Below are positions 17,644 to 26,861 of a stretch of 64,000 nucleotides of DNA, piece by piece. Source of the DNA: DATFVJ01 sp963851085 (lineage in GTDB: Bacteria > Actinomycetota > Actinomycetes > Streptosporangiales > Streptosporangiaceae); assembly GCA_963851085.1 (NCBI GenBank), contig CAWKNX010000002.1:185388-249387 (forward strand). The letters are read 5' to 3'. The notes under the pieces were generated by a model, which had not been told where the DNA came from, ran no database searches, and worked only from the letters and a program-made list of their open reading frames with translations. The position numbers and the translations under genes are program-made. Within the stretch, counting starts at the first letter, position 1, and the number at the start of each line of letters is the position of its first letter.

Positions 17644-19353
17644 TCAGACAAGCCCCGCGCTGCGCAACTCGTCACGGTACCTGGCGTACTCGGACAGTTC
17701 CTGCTGGATCGGCATGAGGACCTTGTCCTGGGCGACCCCGGTGATCCGGTTGCGGATGAGTTCCACGATCCGGTCCCGCTGCCGCTCGGCCGCGAGCGTG
17801 ACCACGTTCTGGCACCCGGCCGAGGTGAGCCAGCCGAGCAGCAATATCGCCGCGACCATGACGCAGACCCAGGGAATGAGGGTGGGGTCATCGAGCAATG
17901 GTGTCGACTGACGCGAGATCTCGAGCACCCCGAAAGCAATCAGCGCGCCGAGCCACGCCAGCCCGGCGCCGGCCACCGCGATGAGCACCCACTGCCAGGC
18001 CCGGACGAGCCGCCACCAGCCGGGGAGCCGGTTGACCGCGGGCAGCGACTCCTTCAGTGCGCTGCCAAGTTCCGCCGGAATCAGGCCGGCCTGCGACCTC
18101 GTGGCCGCGCGCACCGTACGTGACCACGGCTCAGGCAGAGCCGCACAGATTTCCGCCGCGAGTGCGTTCAGCGTGTTGTCGATATCGGCTTGCCGCGCAC
18201 CTACCGGCCCGCCGATCATGCCCCGCAGTTCGTCACGCAGGTCGCCGAGACGCATCTTGCGCACCGGGTCGCGGCCGGGAAGCCGTTCAGCGAGACGTGC
18301 GACCGGCCAGCCGATGTAGTCGACAGCACGCAACTCATAGGCGCTCTGCAGGCCGTCGCCGACAGCCGGCACACCCGCTGCCGCGGCGAAGGCATCCGCG
18401 AGGCGGGCCGCCCCGTCCGAGTCGACGACGGCAATGCCCGGACCCGCGGTGCGGTACGCGGCGAAACGCGGCATCAGCGCGTCGACATCGGCGGCGATCC
18501 GTTCACTCGCCGTGTGCCGCGCGGTCACGGCATCAACGAGCACCTTCCGCAAATCGTCAAGGCCCGCCCCGGTCCTTGCCGAGGTGACGAGCACCCGTGG
18601 ATCGCGGAAGTCCGCGGAGTCGAGCAACCGCCGCAGATCGGCCACGCACTCCTCGGCCTCCTGGCTGGTCAACTGGTCTATCTGATTCAGCACGACCGCG
18701 GTGACCGCGGAGTGTCCGGCGAGCGGCGCGAGGTAACGACGGTGCACGGCAGCATCCGCGTACTTCTGCGGATCAAGGACCCAGATCATCAGGTCGGCGA
18801 GGCCGACGAGCCGGTCCACCTCCGCCGAACTGCCCGTCACTACAGAATCGTGATCAGGAAGATCAAGCAGCACGAGGCCGGCCAGCGACTCCTCACCGCT
18901 GTCGAGGGCACTTGCCCGCCCGTACCGGTATCTGCGCGGCACGCCGAGCCAGTCGAGCAACGGGCCGGCGCCGTCCATTCGCCAGACGCAGGCGTGGGGC
19001 GCGATCGTTATCGGCCTGGTCACGCCGACCGGGGACAGGTCGGCGCCGGCCAGGGCATTGAACAGCGACGACTTGCCGCTGCCGGTGCCGCCCGCCAGCG
19101 CGACGACGGTGTGCTCAGCCGACAGCCGAAGCCGCTCACCGGCGCGCGCGAGCAGATCCTCCGCCGCTTCGAGGAGGCCGAGGTCGAAGCCGTCAGGCCC
19201 GACGCGCGCCGCGCCGATCTGGATCAGGCGGGCGAGCGCGGTCAGCCGCCCGGCCAGGCCGCCCCGCGCGATGGGTGGCGGCGCGCTCGGTTTGGCGGGC
19301 GACCAGATGCCGGACCCGGGCGGGGAGGGCGTGTCGATGCTGAATTGGCTCAT
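17644..19353 (-). CDS. Membrane-associated GTPase (YfjP/dynamin-like), second of a pair
   Basis: A 569-residue protein. The GTPase domain has GGTGSGKSSLFNALAG (Walker A), LLDLPDHDSV (G3) and VVLNQIDQL (G4, NQID variant of NKxD). Two hydrophobic helices lie near the C-terminus (VLIAVAGAGLAWLGALIAFG and WVCVMVAAILLLGWLTSAG), followed by a short coiled region. Its ATG overlaps the stop of the preceding GTPase gene (ATGA, 19350-19353), so the two proteins are made together and likely act as a pair at the membrane. Such pairs are conserved in actinomycetes with unknown function; a role in membrane remodelling or cell division is only inferred from dynamin-like relatives. Confidence 0.9.
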   Translation of the reverse strand: MSQFSIDTPSPPGSGIWSPAKPSAPPPIARGGLAGRLTALARLIQIGAARVGPDGFDLGLLEAAEDLLARAGERLRLSAEHTVVALAGGTGSGKSSLFNALAGADLSPVGVTRPITIAPHACVWRMDGAGPLLDWLGVPRRYRYGRASALDSGEESLAGLVLLDLPDHDSVVTGSSAEVDRLVGLADLMIWVLDPQKYADAAVHRRYLAPLAGHSAVTAVVLNQIDQLTSQEAEECVADLRRLLDSADFRDPRVLVTSARTGAGLDDLRKVLVDAVTARHTASERIAADVDALMPRFAAYRTAGPGIAVVDSDGAARLADAFAAAAGVPAVGDGLQSAYELRAVDYIGWPVARLAERLPGRDPVRKMRLGDLRDELRGMIGGPVGARQADIDNTLNALAAEICAALPEPWSRTVRAATRSQAGLIPAELGSALKESLPAVNRLPGWWRLVRAWQWVLIAVAGAGLAWLGALIAFGVLEISRQSTPLLDDPTLIPWVCVMVAAILLLGWLTSAGCQNVVTLAAERQRDRIVELIRNRITGVAQDKVLMPIQQELSEYARYRDELRSAGLV

Positions 19354-21422
19354 CTCGCGTTCTCAAGAGAATTCGTCGCCTGGTAAAGCTGGACGGCCGC
19401 AGCATCGTCCGGCACACCCGTCGCGTCGGCGACCTGGGCAAACCTGAGCATCTCCTCAGCGAGCAGCAGGCTGAGCCTGTTGCGGAGGTCGGCGCGGACA
19501 TCGAGGCTCATGGCGCGAAGCGGCCCAGGACCGAGCAGTGAGCCGAGGAGGCGCTGCGGCACGGTGTCCGTATCATCCACCACGTCCGTACCGTCGGAAC
19601 CTGCCGCCGTCGCTTCGCCCCCGCCGTAGCCGCTGTAGCCGAGCACGTCCATCATGAAGACGACCGCGAGCGACTCGTCGTCGAACGAGACGACCCGCGC
19701 GACGGAACGCTTGGCGACTCCTTCGGCCTGCACCAGGTGCAGCACATGATCCTGCCAGCCGCTCACCGCCCGGGCCGCACGCCGCGCGAGGTCCGCCGAC
19801 GAATCGGCGAGCGCCGCTCCCTGGTCGTGCCGGCCATCGTGACCATCCGGCAGGCGGCCGCTCGTACCGCCAGGCGGGTCGAGCAGGACCGCGCCCGCGG
19901 GGTGCTCACGCCAGAGTGCCACCGCCTCCTCGGCCGCCCGGTCTCCGACAGAGACGATGAGCGACTCGAGGCCGGACCGGAGCGCCGCCTCGAGCGCCCG
20001 AAGGCGCGGCGAGCTTCTCCGCTTTCTCGGCGGCTGCCCCAGACCCCGTGAATGCCGGACCTGGAGGGTGCGCAGCAACTCCCCGGTACCCGCGAAGTCC
20101 TGCCAGCGGGCGAGCACTTCGCCCTGCATGAGCGAGCCGTTCCTGGTCGCCTCGTCGAGTTCGGCCAGCGCCGCATCGTACGCGCCCTCGACCAGGCCCT
20201 GCAGTTCGATCCGGAGCGCCACCTGAGCCTCGACCTGGGCGGCAAGCTCAGGAACGCGAACGCGGAAGGTGTCGAGCACACCGGACATGGTCTGGGTGAG
20301 GACGGCGACGCGCCGGTCCTCGCTCACCGCGGCCTCCTCCAGCCAGCTACGCACCGGCGCGAACACCTCGGCTGGGAGCGTACCGCCGGCGACCACGGTC
20401 TCTGGGATCACGAACCGGTCCGCCTCGTCGATGCCATTCGCTTCGAGCATCGCGCAGAAGTGGCCGACAAGTTCGCTGTGCCCGGCTTCAGGTACCCGGG
20501 ACAGCACGATCCCGAGCGCCGCGCCACGTTCCTTGGCGTATTGCAGTAGCTCCCAGACCGGGGCGTCGGCGTATCTGGCCGCCGTCGTCACGAAGAGCCA
20601 GAGATCCGAGGCGTCGAGGAACTGGTGTGCGAACTCGTAGTGCGCCCGCACCACTGAGTCGATATCGGGAGTGTCGAGCAGGGCGAGGCCCTTCGGCATG
20701 CCCGCGGAGGCGGCGATCACCAGCAGCCCGTCCCGGCCCGGCCGGGCCAGACCCTCCTGGCGGACGCGCGGCAGGGTGGGCAGGAATCGGTTCTCTGCGA
20801 ACCAGTCGGCGTCATCGGGGTGGCAGGCGAGCACCGGGCTGTTGGTGGTTGGGCGGCGGATGCCCGTCGCGCTCACCCGCTCACCCACGATGCTGTTGAC
20901 GAGCGTGGACTTGCCCGCGCCTGTGGACCCGACGACCGCAACGAGAATGGGCGCGGCCGGCCGGTGCAAGCGGGGAAGAAGGTAGTCGTCGATCTGGACG
21001 AGCAGTTTCTTCCTGACCGCCTTGGCCTGGGCGACCCCAGGCACATCGAGCAGCAGCGGCGCCGCTGTGATCCGCTCGCGGAGGGTAAGCAGGGCTTCCT
21101 CTAGCTCGCGCGCGTCGACGTGGCGGCCGGGACCATGGTGCACCTGGTCATCATGCGGTGCGGCAAGAGCCGTAGGGTCCTCGTGCCTGGAGCCCCCGAG
21201 CGCCCGGTCATGTCGGCCCGGGTAGTTGTAGCGCGGCGTCGTCGTGGGCGGCGTCGTCGCGAGCGGGGTCATCGCCGACTGCGGCCTCACTGGCGGCGTC
21301 ATCGCGCGCGACCTCGCCAGGCGGACTCTCGTAGGGCGGACGGCCACGGCGGGACGGATCATCGCGCACAGCATCGTCACCGGCCGCGTCATCGTCGGCC
21401 GGGTCATTGCGTGCAGCGTCAT
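19350..21422 (-). CDS. Dynamin-like GTPase, first of a pair
   Basis: Up to 690 residues. Core from about 21125 onward: RELEEALLTLRERITAAPLL, Walker A GSTGAGKSTLVNSIVG, switch-region TTNSPVL, G3 ALLDTPDIDSV and a long helical C-terminal part. The first about 100 codons of the longest frame (from 21422) are low-complexity with many Thr/Pro/Arg and look non-conserved. An in-frame GTG at about 21145 is a plausible true start. It follows cobA in the same direction and is translationally coupled to the next GTPase by ATGA, so the GTPase pair sits at the tail of the cobalamin run. Confidence 0.82.
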   Translation of the reverse strand: MTLHAMTRPTMTRPVTMLCAMIRPAVAVRPTRVRLARSRAMTPPVRPQSAMTPLATTPPTTTPRYNYPGRHDRALGGSRHEDPTALAAPHDDQVHHGPGRHVDARELEEALLTLRERITAAPLLLDVPGVAQAKAVRKKLLVQIDDYLLPRLHRPAAPILVAVVGSTGAGKSTLVNSIVGERVSATGIRRPTTNSPVLACHPDDADWFAENRFLPTLPRVRQEGLARPGRDGLLVIAASAGMPKGLALLDTPDIDSVVRAHYEFAHQFLDASDLWLFVTTAARYADAPVWELLQYAKERGAALGIVLSRVPEAGHSELVGHFCAMLEANGIDEADRFVIPETVVAGGTLPAEVFAPVRSWLEEAAVSEDRRVAVLTQTMSGVLDTFRVRVPELAAQVEAQVALRIELQGLVEGAYDAALAELDEATRNGSLMQGEVLARWQDFAGTGELLRTLQVRHSRGLGQPPRKRRSSPRLRALEAALRSGLESLIVSVGDRAAEEAVALWREHPAGAVLLDPPGGTSGRLPDGHDGRHDQGAALADSSADLARRAARAVSGWQDHVLHLVQAEGVAKRSVARVVSFDDESLAVVFMMDVLGYSGYGGGEATAAGSDGTDVVDDTDTVPQRLLGSLLGPGPLRAMSLDVRADLRNRLSLLLAEEMLRFAQVADATGVPDDAAAVQLYQATNSLENAR

Positions 21423-21494
21423 CCGCCGTACCGGCGGGCGGCTGTTGTCCCATTTGTCCCGCCAGGGGATCCCGCGCCGCTTCCGGGGCAGCTG

Positions 21495-23210
21495 TCACGC
21501 TCTTCCGATCCACCGCTGCCTCCCCGGCAGCAATTCTGCTATCTGTGCCGCGATGTTGACGACCTCCCCCACTACCACGACTGCAGGCGGCCGGATTCCC
21601 GCCGCGGCTGCCTCGTCGGCAACCGTACCCAGAGTCGCGGTGAGCGTGTGTTGCGTGGGAAGGGTACCGTCCTGAATGACCGCAACGGGAGTAGTAGAAA
21701 CACGACCGTGACGTATTAGTGTGTCCGCGATCGCATCGAGCCGTTCTACGGCCATGAGCAGGACGATCGTCCCGCTCGACCCGGCGACCGCGGTCCAATC
21801 TATGGTAGACCGCATATCGCCGGGCGCAACGTGGGCGGAAACGACGTGAAACTCCTGCGCGATTCCCCGGTGGGTAACTGGGACAAAAGCAGCGCCCGGA
21901 ACTGCGGTCACGCTCGTCACACCAGGAACAACAGTGACAGGCACGCCAGCACGCAGGCAGGCGAGAACCTCCTCCGCCCCACGGCCGAAGACGAACGGGT
22001 CGCCGCCCTTGAGCCGGACGACGAACCGGCCCGCGAGGGCGTGCTCGACGAGCGCCTCGTTGATGTGATCCTGCGCCATGGCCCGCCCGTACGGGATCTT
22101 CGAGGCGTCAATGATCTCCACGTCGGGCGGCAATTCGTCCAGCAGCGACCTTGGCGCGAGCCGGTCGGTCACCACGACGTCGGCCTCAGCGAGCAGATGC
22201 CTGCCCCGCACGGTGATGAGACCTGGATCTCCCGGCCCGCCGCCGACAAGCGCGACGCCTCGGATGGCAAAACCGGGTTCTCCGACAACTCCGGGCGTCC
22301 CAGCCACGCCCGCATCGTGAGCCGCACCCATGTCTGGGACCACGTTCGCATCTGGGAACACGCCCGTGTCCGAAGCTGCAGTCGCCTCTTGAGCCATACC
22401 CGCCTTAGAAGCAACACTCGCATCAGAAGAAGCCACACTCGCCTCTGATGCCACATTCACCTCTGGAATCGCACCTGATGCTGGGGCGCCAGTGACCTCT
22501 CGGGCCGTACCGGCCTCTCCAGTGCCAGCTGCCTCACCCGCGCGATCGGATACCGCGAAGGTACCTGGCTCGCCCGCATGATCGGGTGCCGCGATGTCAC
22601 CGGCCTCACGCATACCATCGGGTCCCGCGGCCGAACCCGGAACTGCGATGGAACCAGAGGCGCGCACACCACGCCCACGCCTCGCGCCGATCGTGCCATC
22701 ACGCAATCCCGCGACGACGACGTCTCTTATCCCCGCGGACCGGCGCGGGTCGCCGGTCAGCACCGCGACGTACGCGTCGCCCGCCTCACCGGAGGCGGGC
22801 GTCCATACGGGCGAGGCCCCGCGGTCGTCGGCCCGCACGCACCACACACGGGCCGAATCGCAGTCCGCGGTTATCGCGGCGTTGACCACCGGATCGCTGG
22901 TGCAGGCCTGAACAAGCCAGGCGCCTTCGACATCGCCAGGAGCGTAGGGGCGGCGTTCCCAGCCGATCTGACCTGCCACCGCCAGGCCTTCGAGCGCCGC
23001 GGTCACCGACGGCGAGATCACGACGACGCTGGCACCCGCCCGTACCAGCACGGGCACCCTGCGATCGGCGACCAGGCCGCCGCCCACAACCACAACGCGG
23101 CGGCCGGAAAGACGCAGCCCGAGCAGGTACGGAGGGCCGGCCTGGGGGTGGTCCATATGCTTGGCGTAAGCCGGCCCAGGTGGCGCGGGCGGATCGTCTG
23201 CGGCAGCCAT
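21495..23210 (-). CDS. cobA: CysG-type fusion: precorrin-2 dehydrogenase + uroporphyrinogen-III C-methyltransferase
   Basis: 571 residues in two domains. Residues about 28-185: NAD-binding precorrin-2 dehydrogenase (VVVVGGGLVADRRVPVLVRA). Residues about 312-571: SAM-dependent methyltransferase with ALVGGGPGDPGLITVRG, RLKGGDPFVFGRGAEE and VPGVTSVTAVPGAAF. The second domain makes precorrin-2 from uroporphyrinogen III; the first oxidises it to sirohydrochlorin, the substrate of CbiX. CysG's ferrochelatase helix region appears replaced by a linker of about 120 residues rich in Ala/Ser/Val/Asp with pseudo-repeats (VASEASVASSDASVASKAG), much longer than usual. It feeds both sirohaem and cobalamin. 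Forty bases downstream of cobT. Confidence 0.93.
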   Translation of the reverse strand: MAAADDPPAPPGPAYAKHMDHPQAGPPYLLGLRLSGRRVVVVGGGLVADRRVPVLVRAGASVVVISPSVTAALEGLAVAGQIGWERRPYAPGDVEGAWLVQACTSDPVVNAAITADCDSARVWCVRADDRGASPVWTPASGEAGDAYVAVLTGDPRRSAGIRDVVVAGLRDGTIGARRGRGVRASGSIAVPGSAAGPDGMREAGDIAAPDHAGEPGTFAVSDRAGEAAGTGEAGTAREVTGAPASGAIPEVNVASEASVASSDASVASKAGMAQEATAASDTGVFPDANVVPDMGAAHDAGVAGTPGVVGEPGFAIRGVALVGGGPGDPGLITVRGRHLLAEADVVVTDRLAPRSLLDELPPDVEIIDASKIPYGRAMAQDHINEALVEHALAGRFVVRLKGGDPFVFGRGAEEVLACLRAGVPVTVVPGVTSVTAVPGAAFVPVTHRGIAQEFHVVSAHVAPGDMRSTIDWTAVAGSSGTIVLLMAVERLDAIADTLIRHGRVSTTPVAVIQDGTLPTQHTLTATLGTVADEAAAAGIRPPAVVVVGEVVNIAAQIAELLPGRQRWIGRA

Positions 23211-23250
23211 TGTTCTGACAGCTCTTCTCGGCAGTCGGCTCGTATCGGCC

Positions 23251-24339
23251 TCAGCCCTCGTCGGTCGCCCCGGTCTTGTCGGTCACGCCCGCCGAATCGA
23301 ATGTGGCGACCTCCCGCACGGCACGCACCGCGCTTTGCACAAGCGGGAGAGCAAGCAGCGCACCCGTTCCCTCGCCGAGGCGCAGGTCCAGGTCCACGAG
23401 CGGCCGCAGGTCCAGATACTCAAGGGTAATGCCGTGCCCAGGTTCCATCGACCGATGCCCGGCGACACACGCGCCCCGCGCGTCCGGCGCGAGCGCGCAC
23501 GCCGCGAGCGCGGCGGCTCCCGCGATCACGCCGTCCAGGATCACGGGTGTCCGCAGCGCGGCGGCACCCAGGATGTACCCGGTGAGCGCCGCGTGCTCGA
23601 AACCACCGATGGCGGCGAGCACACCGACCGGATCGGAGGGGTTGGGCTGATGCAGCGCGAGCGCCTGGCACACGACATCCACCTTGCGTGCGTAGGTGGC
23701 GGCGTCCACGCCGGTGCCCCGCCCGGTCGCCACGGCGGGATCGGCCCCGGTGAACGCGCACACCAGGGCGGCGGACGCGGTGGTATTGGCGATACCCATG
23801 TCGCCGGTGACCAGGCACCGGTTCCCGGCGGCGACGAGGTCGCGCGCCACGTCTGCTCCGGCCAGCAGCGCGGCCTCCGCCTGATCGCGGCTCATGGCCG
23901 GCCCGGCCGTGAAGTCCGCGGTGCCGTGGGCCACCTTGCGCAGCAGCAGGCCGGCCGCGGGGGCCAGGTCGGCCGCGACCCCGACGTCTACCACGACCAC
24001 CTCAGCACCCACCTGCGCGGCGAAGGCGTTGACCACCGCGCCGCCGGCCAGGAAGTTCTGCACCATCTGCGCGGTCACCTCCTGCGGCCACGGGGTTACG
24101 CCACGGGCGTGCACACCGTGATCTGCGGCGAAGACCGCGACCGCGGCAGGCTCGGGCATCGGGGGCGGGCACTCACCCGCAAGCCCGGCGAGCCGGACGG
24201 TCAGTTCCTCCAGCGCGCCGAGCGAGCCCGGCGGCTTGGTCATCCGAGCCTGGTGGTCACGTGCCGCAGCGATGGCGGCCTGGTCGAGCGGGCCGATCGC
24301 TGCGATCGTGTCTGCGAGGCTGTGTGTGGGCAGGTCCAT
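23251..24339 (-). CDS. cobT: Nicotinate-nucleotide-dimethylbenzimidazole phosphoribosyltransferase
   Basis: A 362-residue CobT protein: KPPGSLGALEELTVRLAGL near the N-terminus, then FAADHGVHARGVTPWPQEVT, VTGDMGIANTTASAAL, AGHRSMEPGHGITLEYL and RLGEGTGALLALPL, the last holding the catalytic Glu. It activates the lower-ligand base as its alpha-ribazole phosphate for the late cobalamin pathway. Start ATG at 24339 directly follows CGGAGGAGCC. A 545-base gap separates it from cbiX, so it may have its own promoter; I looked for a second cobalamin riboswitch in that gap and did not find one. Confidence 0.96.
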   Translation of the reverse strand: MDLPTHSLADTIAAIGPLDQAAIAAARDHQARMTKPPGSLGALEELTVRLAGLAGECPPPMPEPAAVAVFAADHGVHARGVTPWPQEVTAQMVQNFLAGGAVVNAFAAQVGAEVVVVDVGVAADLAPAAGLLLRKVAHGTADFTAGPAMSRDQAEAALLAGADVARDLVAAGNRCLVTGDMGIANTTASAALVCAFTGADPAVATGRGTGVDAATYARKVDVVCQALALHQPNPSDPVGVLAAIGGFEHAALTGYILGAAALRTPVILDGVIAGAAALAACALAPDARGACVAGHRSMEPGHGITLEYLDLRPLVDLDLRLGEGTGALLALPLVQSAVRAVREVATFDSAGVTDKTGATDEG

Positions 24340-24884
24340 CGGCTCCTCCGTCGGCGCGCGCTGCGCGCCCATACTGATCCGGGTACGGGAATTTGGAATA
24401 TTTATCCTGACCGGCTGCCGCGCGGCGTGTCGACCCTGGACTGCAGAGCGCCTGCAGGGATTCCAGCCGGTCGCCCAGCCCAGCGATGGCCCAAATGCAG
24501 GTGTGATAGCCAGCAATGGGCCATGGGTGTGGCTGTGGTGAAGGGACGTTCAGCAGGTCACCGAACCCACGCCAGCGGGTAAGGAGGGCAGGGACAGCAC
24601 CGGCGCCTGTGGTGCCCCGCGGCGGCGCCGGGCCATGCCCAGCCTCCGCGCCCCCGCGCGGCGGCCCCGAGCGGCGCCGGGCCATGCCCAGCCTCCGCGC
24701 CCCGCGCGGCCACGGCCACCGCCACACCGGCGGGTACCCGGCGATACCGCCGCGCTCAGGAACCACACCGCACCCAGCAGCCCCAGACACCGGCCGCCTC
24801 ATCCCGCGCGCCGCACCACCGGCCCGGCACGGGCCCGCACGCTCGTCAGCTATACCGGCGGCCAGGTGAGAGCCGAGGTCCGCG
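24340..24884. other. Gap between cbiX and cobT with a 40-bp direct repeat
   Basis: No gene is supported. Two copies of a sequence beginning GCGGCGCCGGGCCATGCCCA lie at 24622-24662 (41 bases) and 24671-24710 (40 bases), differing by one C, a pair 49 bases apart. Near cobT the plus-strand section 24385-24405 is A+T-rich (ATTTGGAATATTTATCC) and may carry the cobT promoter. A GCGCGC hairpin lies at about 24355-24370. Confidence 0.5.
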
Positions 24885-25831
24885 TCAGTGCACATGATCG
24901 TGACCGGATGAGCGCGCACCCGAGGGCTCGGCGGGATGGTAGTGCGGCCGTTGCGGCGCCCCGACCCGGTCTTCGAAGCCAGGCAGCGGGGCACGGTAGA
25001 CGCACATGTCACAGTTCATCCGGATATCCCCCGTCAGTGCCTCGCGGTACCGTTGCGCGACTAGCTGGGCGATCTCGTCGCAGTCGCCAAGGACGTCAGC
25101 GCAGCGCACGTCCAGTTCCTCCGCGGCCCGGCCGTAGGCGCTTGCCTGGGTCGCGACGCGGTCCGGCAGCACGCCAGGGAACAGGAAGTAGCGGGCCACC
25201 ACGATTCGCCGCATCCCGAGCCTGCGGCAGCGATCCAGGCCCTCGGCGACGTCCGGCCGTGCCAGCGATACGAACGCGGTCTCCGCCAGCGCGACGCGCC
25301 AGCGCCCGGCCTGATGTGTCTCCCACACAAGCCGCGTGGTCTTGTACATCTCCGCGTTCGCGTCCGGGTCGGTCGAGCCACGGCCGACCACAAGCACAGC
25401 GAGGGGGTCATGCGTGCCATCGCCCGCTGCCCCCGCTGGTGTCCGGTGATGGCCGCGGCCCAGCGCCTCGTCGATCCGGTCGGCGAGCAGGCTGAGCAGT
25501 GCGGGGTGCGGGCCCAGGGCCGGCCGTAGGCGAACGACATGCCCGGATGCCGGTCGCGCTGCACGGCAAGCGCGGCAGGGATATCACCCTTGGCGTGGCC
25601 AGCCGCGCTAAGGACGACCGGGACCGCCACCACGCGACGGTGGCCGCCTGCCGCGAGCAAATCGACCGCGGCGGACAGGGGCGGCTCGGAGAGTTCGATG
25701 AAGCCGCCGGCCACGTCAACCGATTGGAGCGCGAGCACGCTCGCCACCCGCTCGCAGAGCGCGCCGAATGCCTCGGCGCCCGCGGGATCGGCGCTCCCGT
25801 GCCCGGCGAGCAACAGCGGTGGCGGGGTCAT
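24885..25831 (-). pseudogene. cbiX: Sirohydrochlorin cobaltochelatase CbiX, frameshifted
   Basis: Two frames join into about 315 residues. First: MTPPPLLLAGHGSADPAGAE to SFAYGRP. Second: GPHPALLSLLADRIDEAL, VVGRGSTDPDANAEMYKTTR and a C-terminus with NCDMCVYRAPLPGFEDRVG and a His-rich tail. The shift lies at about 25520, where one C seems missing from a C-run. Two half-sites (GHGS and GRGS) are typical of the long CbiX form that inserts cobalt into sirohydrochlorin. Start ATG 25831 overlaps the cobH stop (ATGA). A homopolymer indel suggests a sequencing error and an intact gene. Confidence 0.85.
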
Positions 25832-26841
25832 CTCCCGCCTCCCCATCCGGGCGGTCGCTCCGGCTGCCTTTCGTCAGGCCCGGCAGGTGGATCCACATTT
25901 CCTGTCACTTCAGGCGGCTCGCCTCCCTCCGGCCTCGGGGAGGGCCCAGCCGGCATCGCGCGCAACAGGGCATTGAGCGCGGCGGCAGCCACCGCGGAGC
26001 CTCCCTTCTCGGACTTGTTCGTGAGCGCGGGAAGGCCACTCGCACGCAACGCGTCCTTCGCCTCTGCCGCGCCCACGAACCCGACAGGAAGCCCGATCAC
26101 CAAAGCAGGCTGAACGTCCCTGCTGAGAATCTCGGTCACTGCGGTCGGCGCGCACCCCACCACCCAGACCGCGCCGGGACCGGCTTCACCGAAGGCCAGC
26201 CGCATGCCGGCCGCGGCGCGGGTAATGCCGACCGTCCGCGACAGCCGTGTGGTCAGCGAATCTCCGATCTTGCAGATGACCGGGCGCGAGGTGATCGCGG
26301 CGGCCACCATCCCCACGTCGGCAACCACAGGCGCTCCGGCCGCGAGCGCCACGGCGCCCGCGGCGAGCGCGGCCTCGTCGCAGACCAGATCGGTCGCGTA
26401 GTCGAAGTCAGCGCTCGCGTGGATCACGCGCTCGATCACCGCCCGGCTGAACGGCGGCAGATGACTCAGGTCGATACGGGAACGCAGGATCCGGTAGGAC
26501 TCCGCCTCGATCGGGTGCACCTGCTCGCTGGATTGGACAGTGGTGCTTGGCTGCCATAGGCGGTTCGCCCGTGCCGGGCCGCCTGCCTGGGTCCGGGCCG
26601 CCCCCGGGCCGCCAGACCGCCCCTGCGCATTCGCCGGGCCCGCACCGCCAGGGTCCACCGGCCCACCAGGCTGCCCGTGCGTACTCGCCGACACCAAGCC
26701 GCCGGGATCCACGGGCCCACCTGGCTGTCCCTGGGTACTTGCCGAACCCGGGCCGCCAGGATGCCCCACGCCACCAGGATGCCCTACGCCACCACGGTGC
26801 CCCGGGCCACCACGGTTTGCCGGGCCGCCAGGATCCGTCAC
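25828..26841 (-). CDS. cobH: Precorrin-8X methylmutase (CobH/CbiC) with collagen-like N-terminal extension
   Basis: 337 residues. Residues about 105-310 are the methylmutase: HPIEAESYRILRSRIDLSHL, catalytic His in VIERVIHASADFDYATD, CDEAALAAGAVALAAGAPVV, ITRAAAGMRLA and ALVIGLPVGFVGAAEAKDAL. It moves the methyl group from C-11 to C-12 to form hydrogenobyrinate or its cobalt form. Residues 1 to about 95 are an unusual Gly/Pro-rich stretch with GGPGHRGGVGHPGG and QPGGPVDPGG repeats, absent from typical members of about 210 residues. Start GTG 26841 follows GGGAGGGGAGGCGGA. Its stop overlaps the cbiX start (ATGA). Confidence 0.92.
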   Translation of the reverse strand: MTDPGGPANRGGPGHRGGVGHPGGVGHPGGPGSASTQGQPGGPVDPGGLVSASTHGQPGGPVDPGGAGPANAQGRSGGPGAARTQAGGPARANRLWQPSTTVQSSEQVHPIEAESYRILRSRIDLSHLPPFSRAVIERVIHASADFDYATDLVCDEAALAAGAVALAAGAPVVADVGMVAAAITSRPVICKIGDSLTTRLSRTVGITRAAAGMRLAFGEAGPGAVWVVGCAPTAVTEILSRDVQPALVIGLPVGFVGAAEAKDALRASGLPALTNKSEKGGSAVAAAALNALLRAMPAGPSPRPEGGEPPEVTGNVDPPAGPDERQPERPPGWGGGR

Positions 26842-26861
26842 TCCGCCTCCCCTCCCTTGCC

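Noticed and set aside
24340..24620. Second cobalamin riboswitch in front of cobT
   Set aside because: None of the conserved blocks (GCCACTG box, GGTGNNAGTCC, GCAACTGT) is present on the minus strand here.
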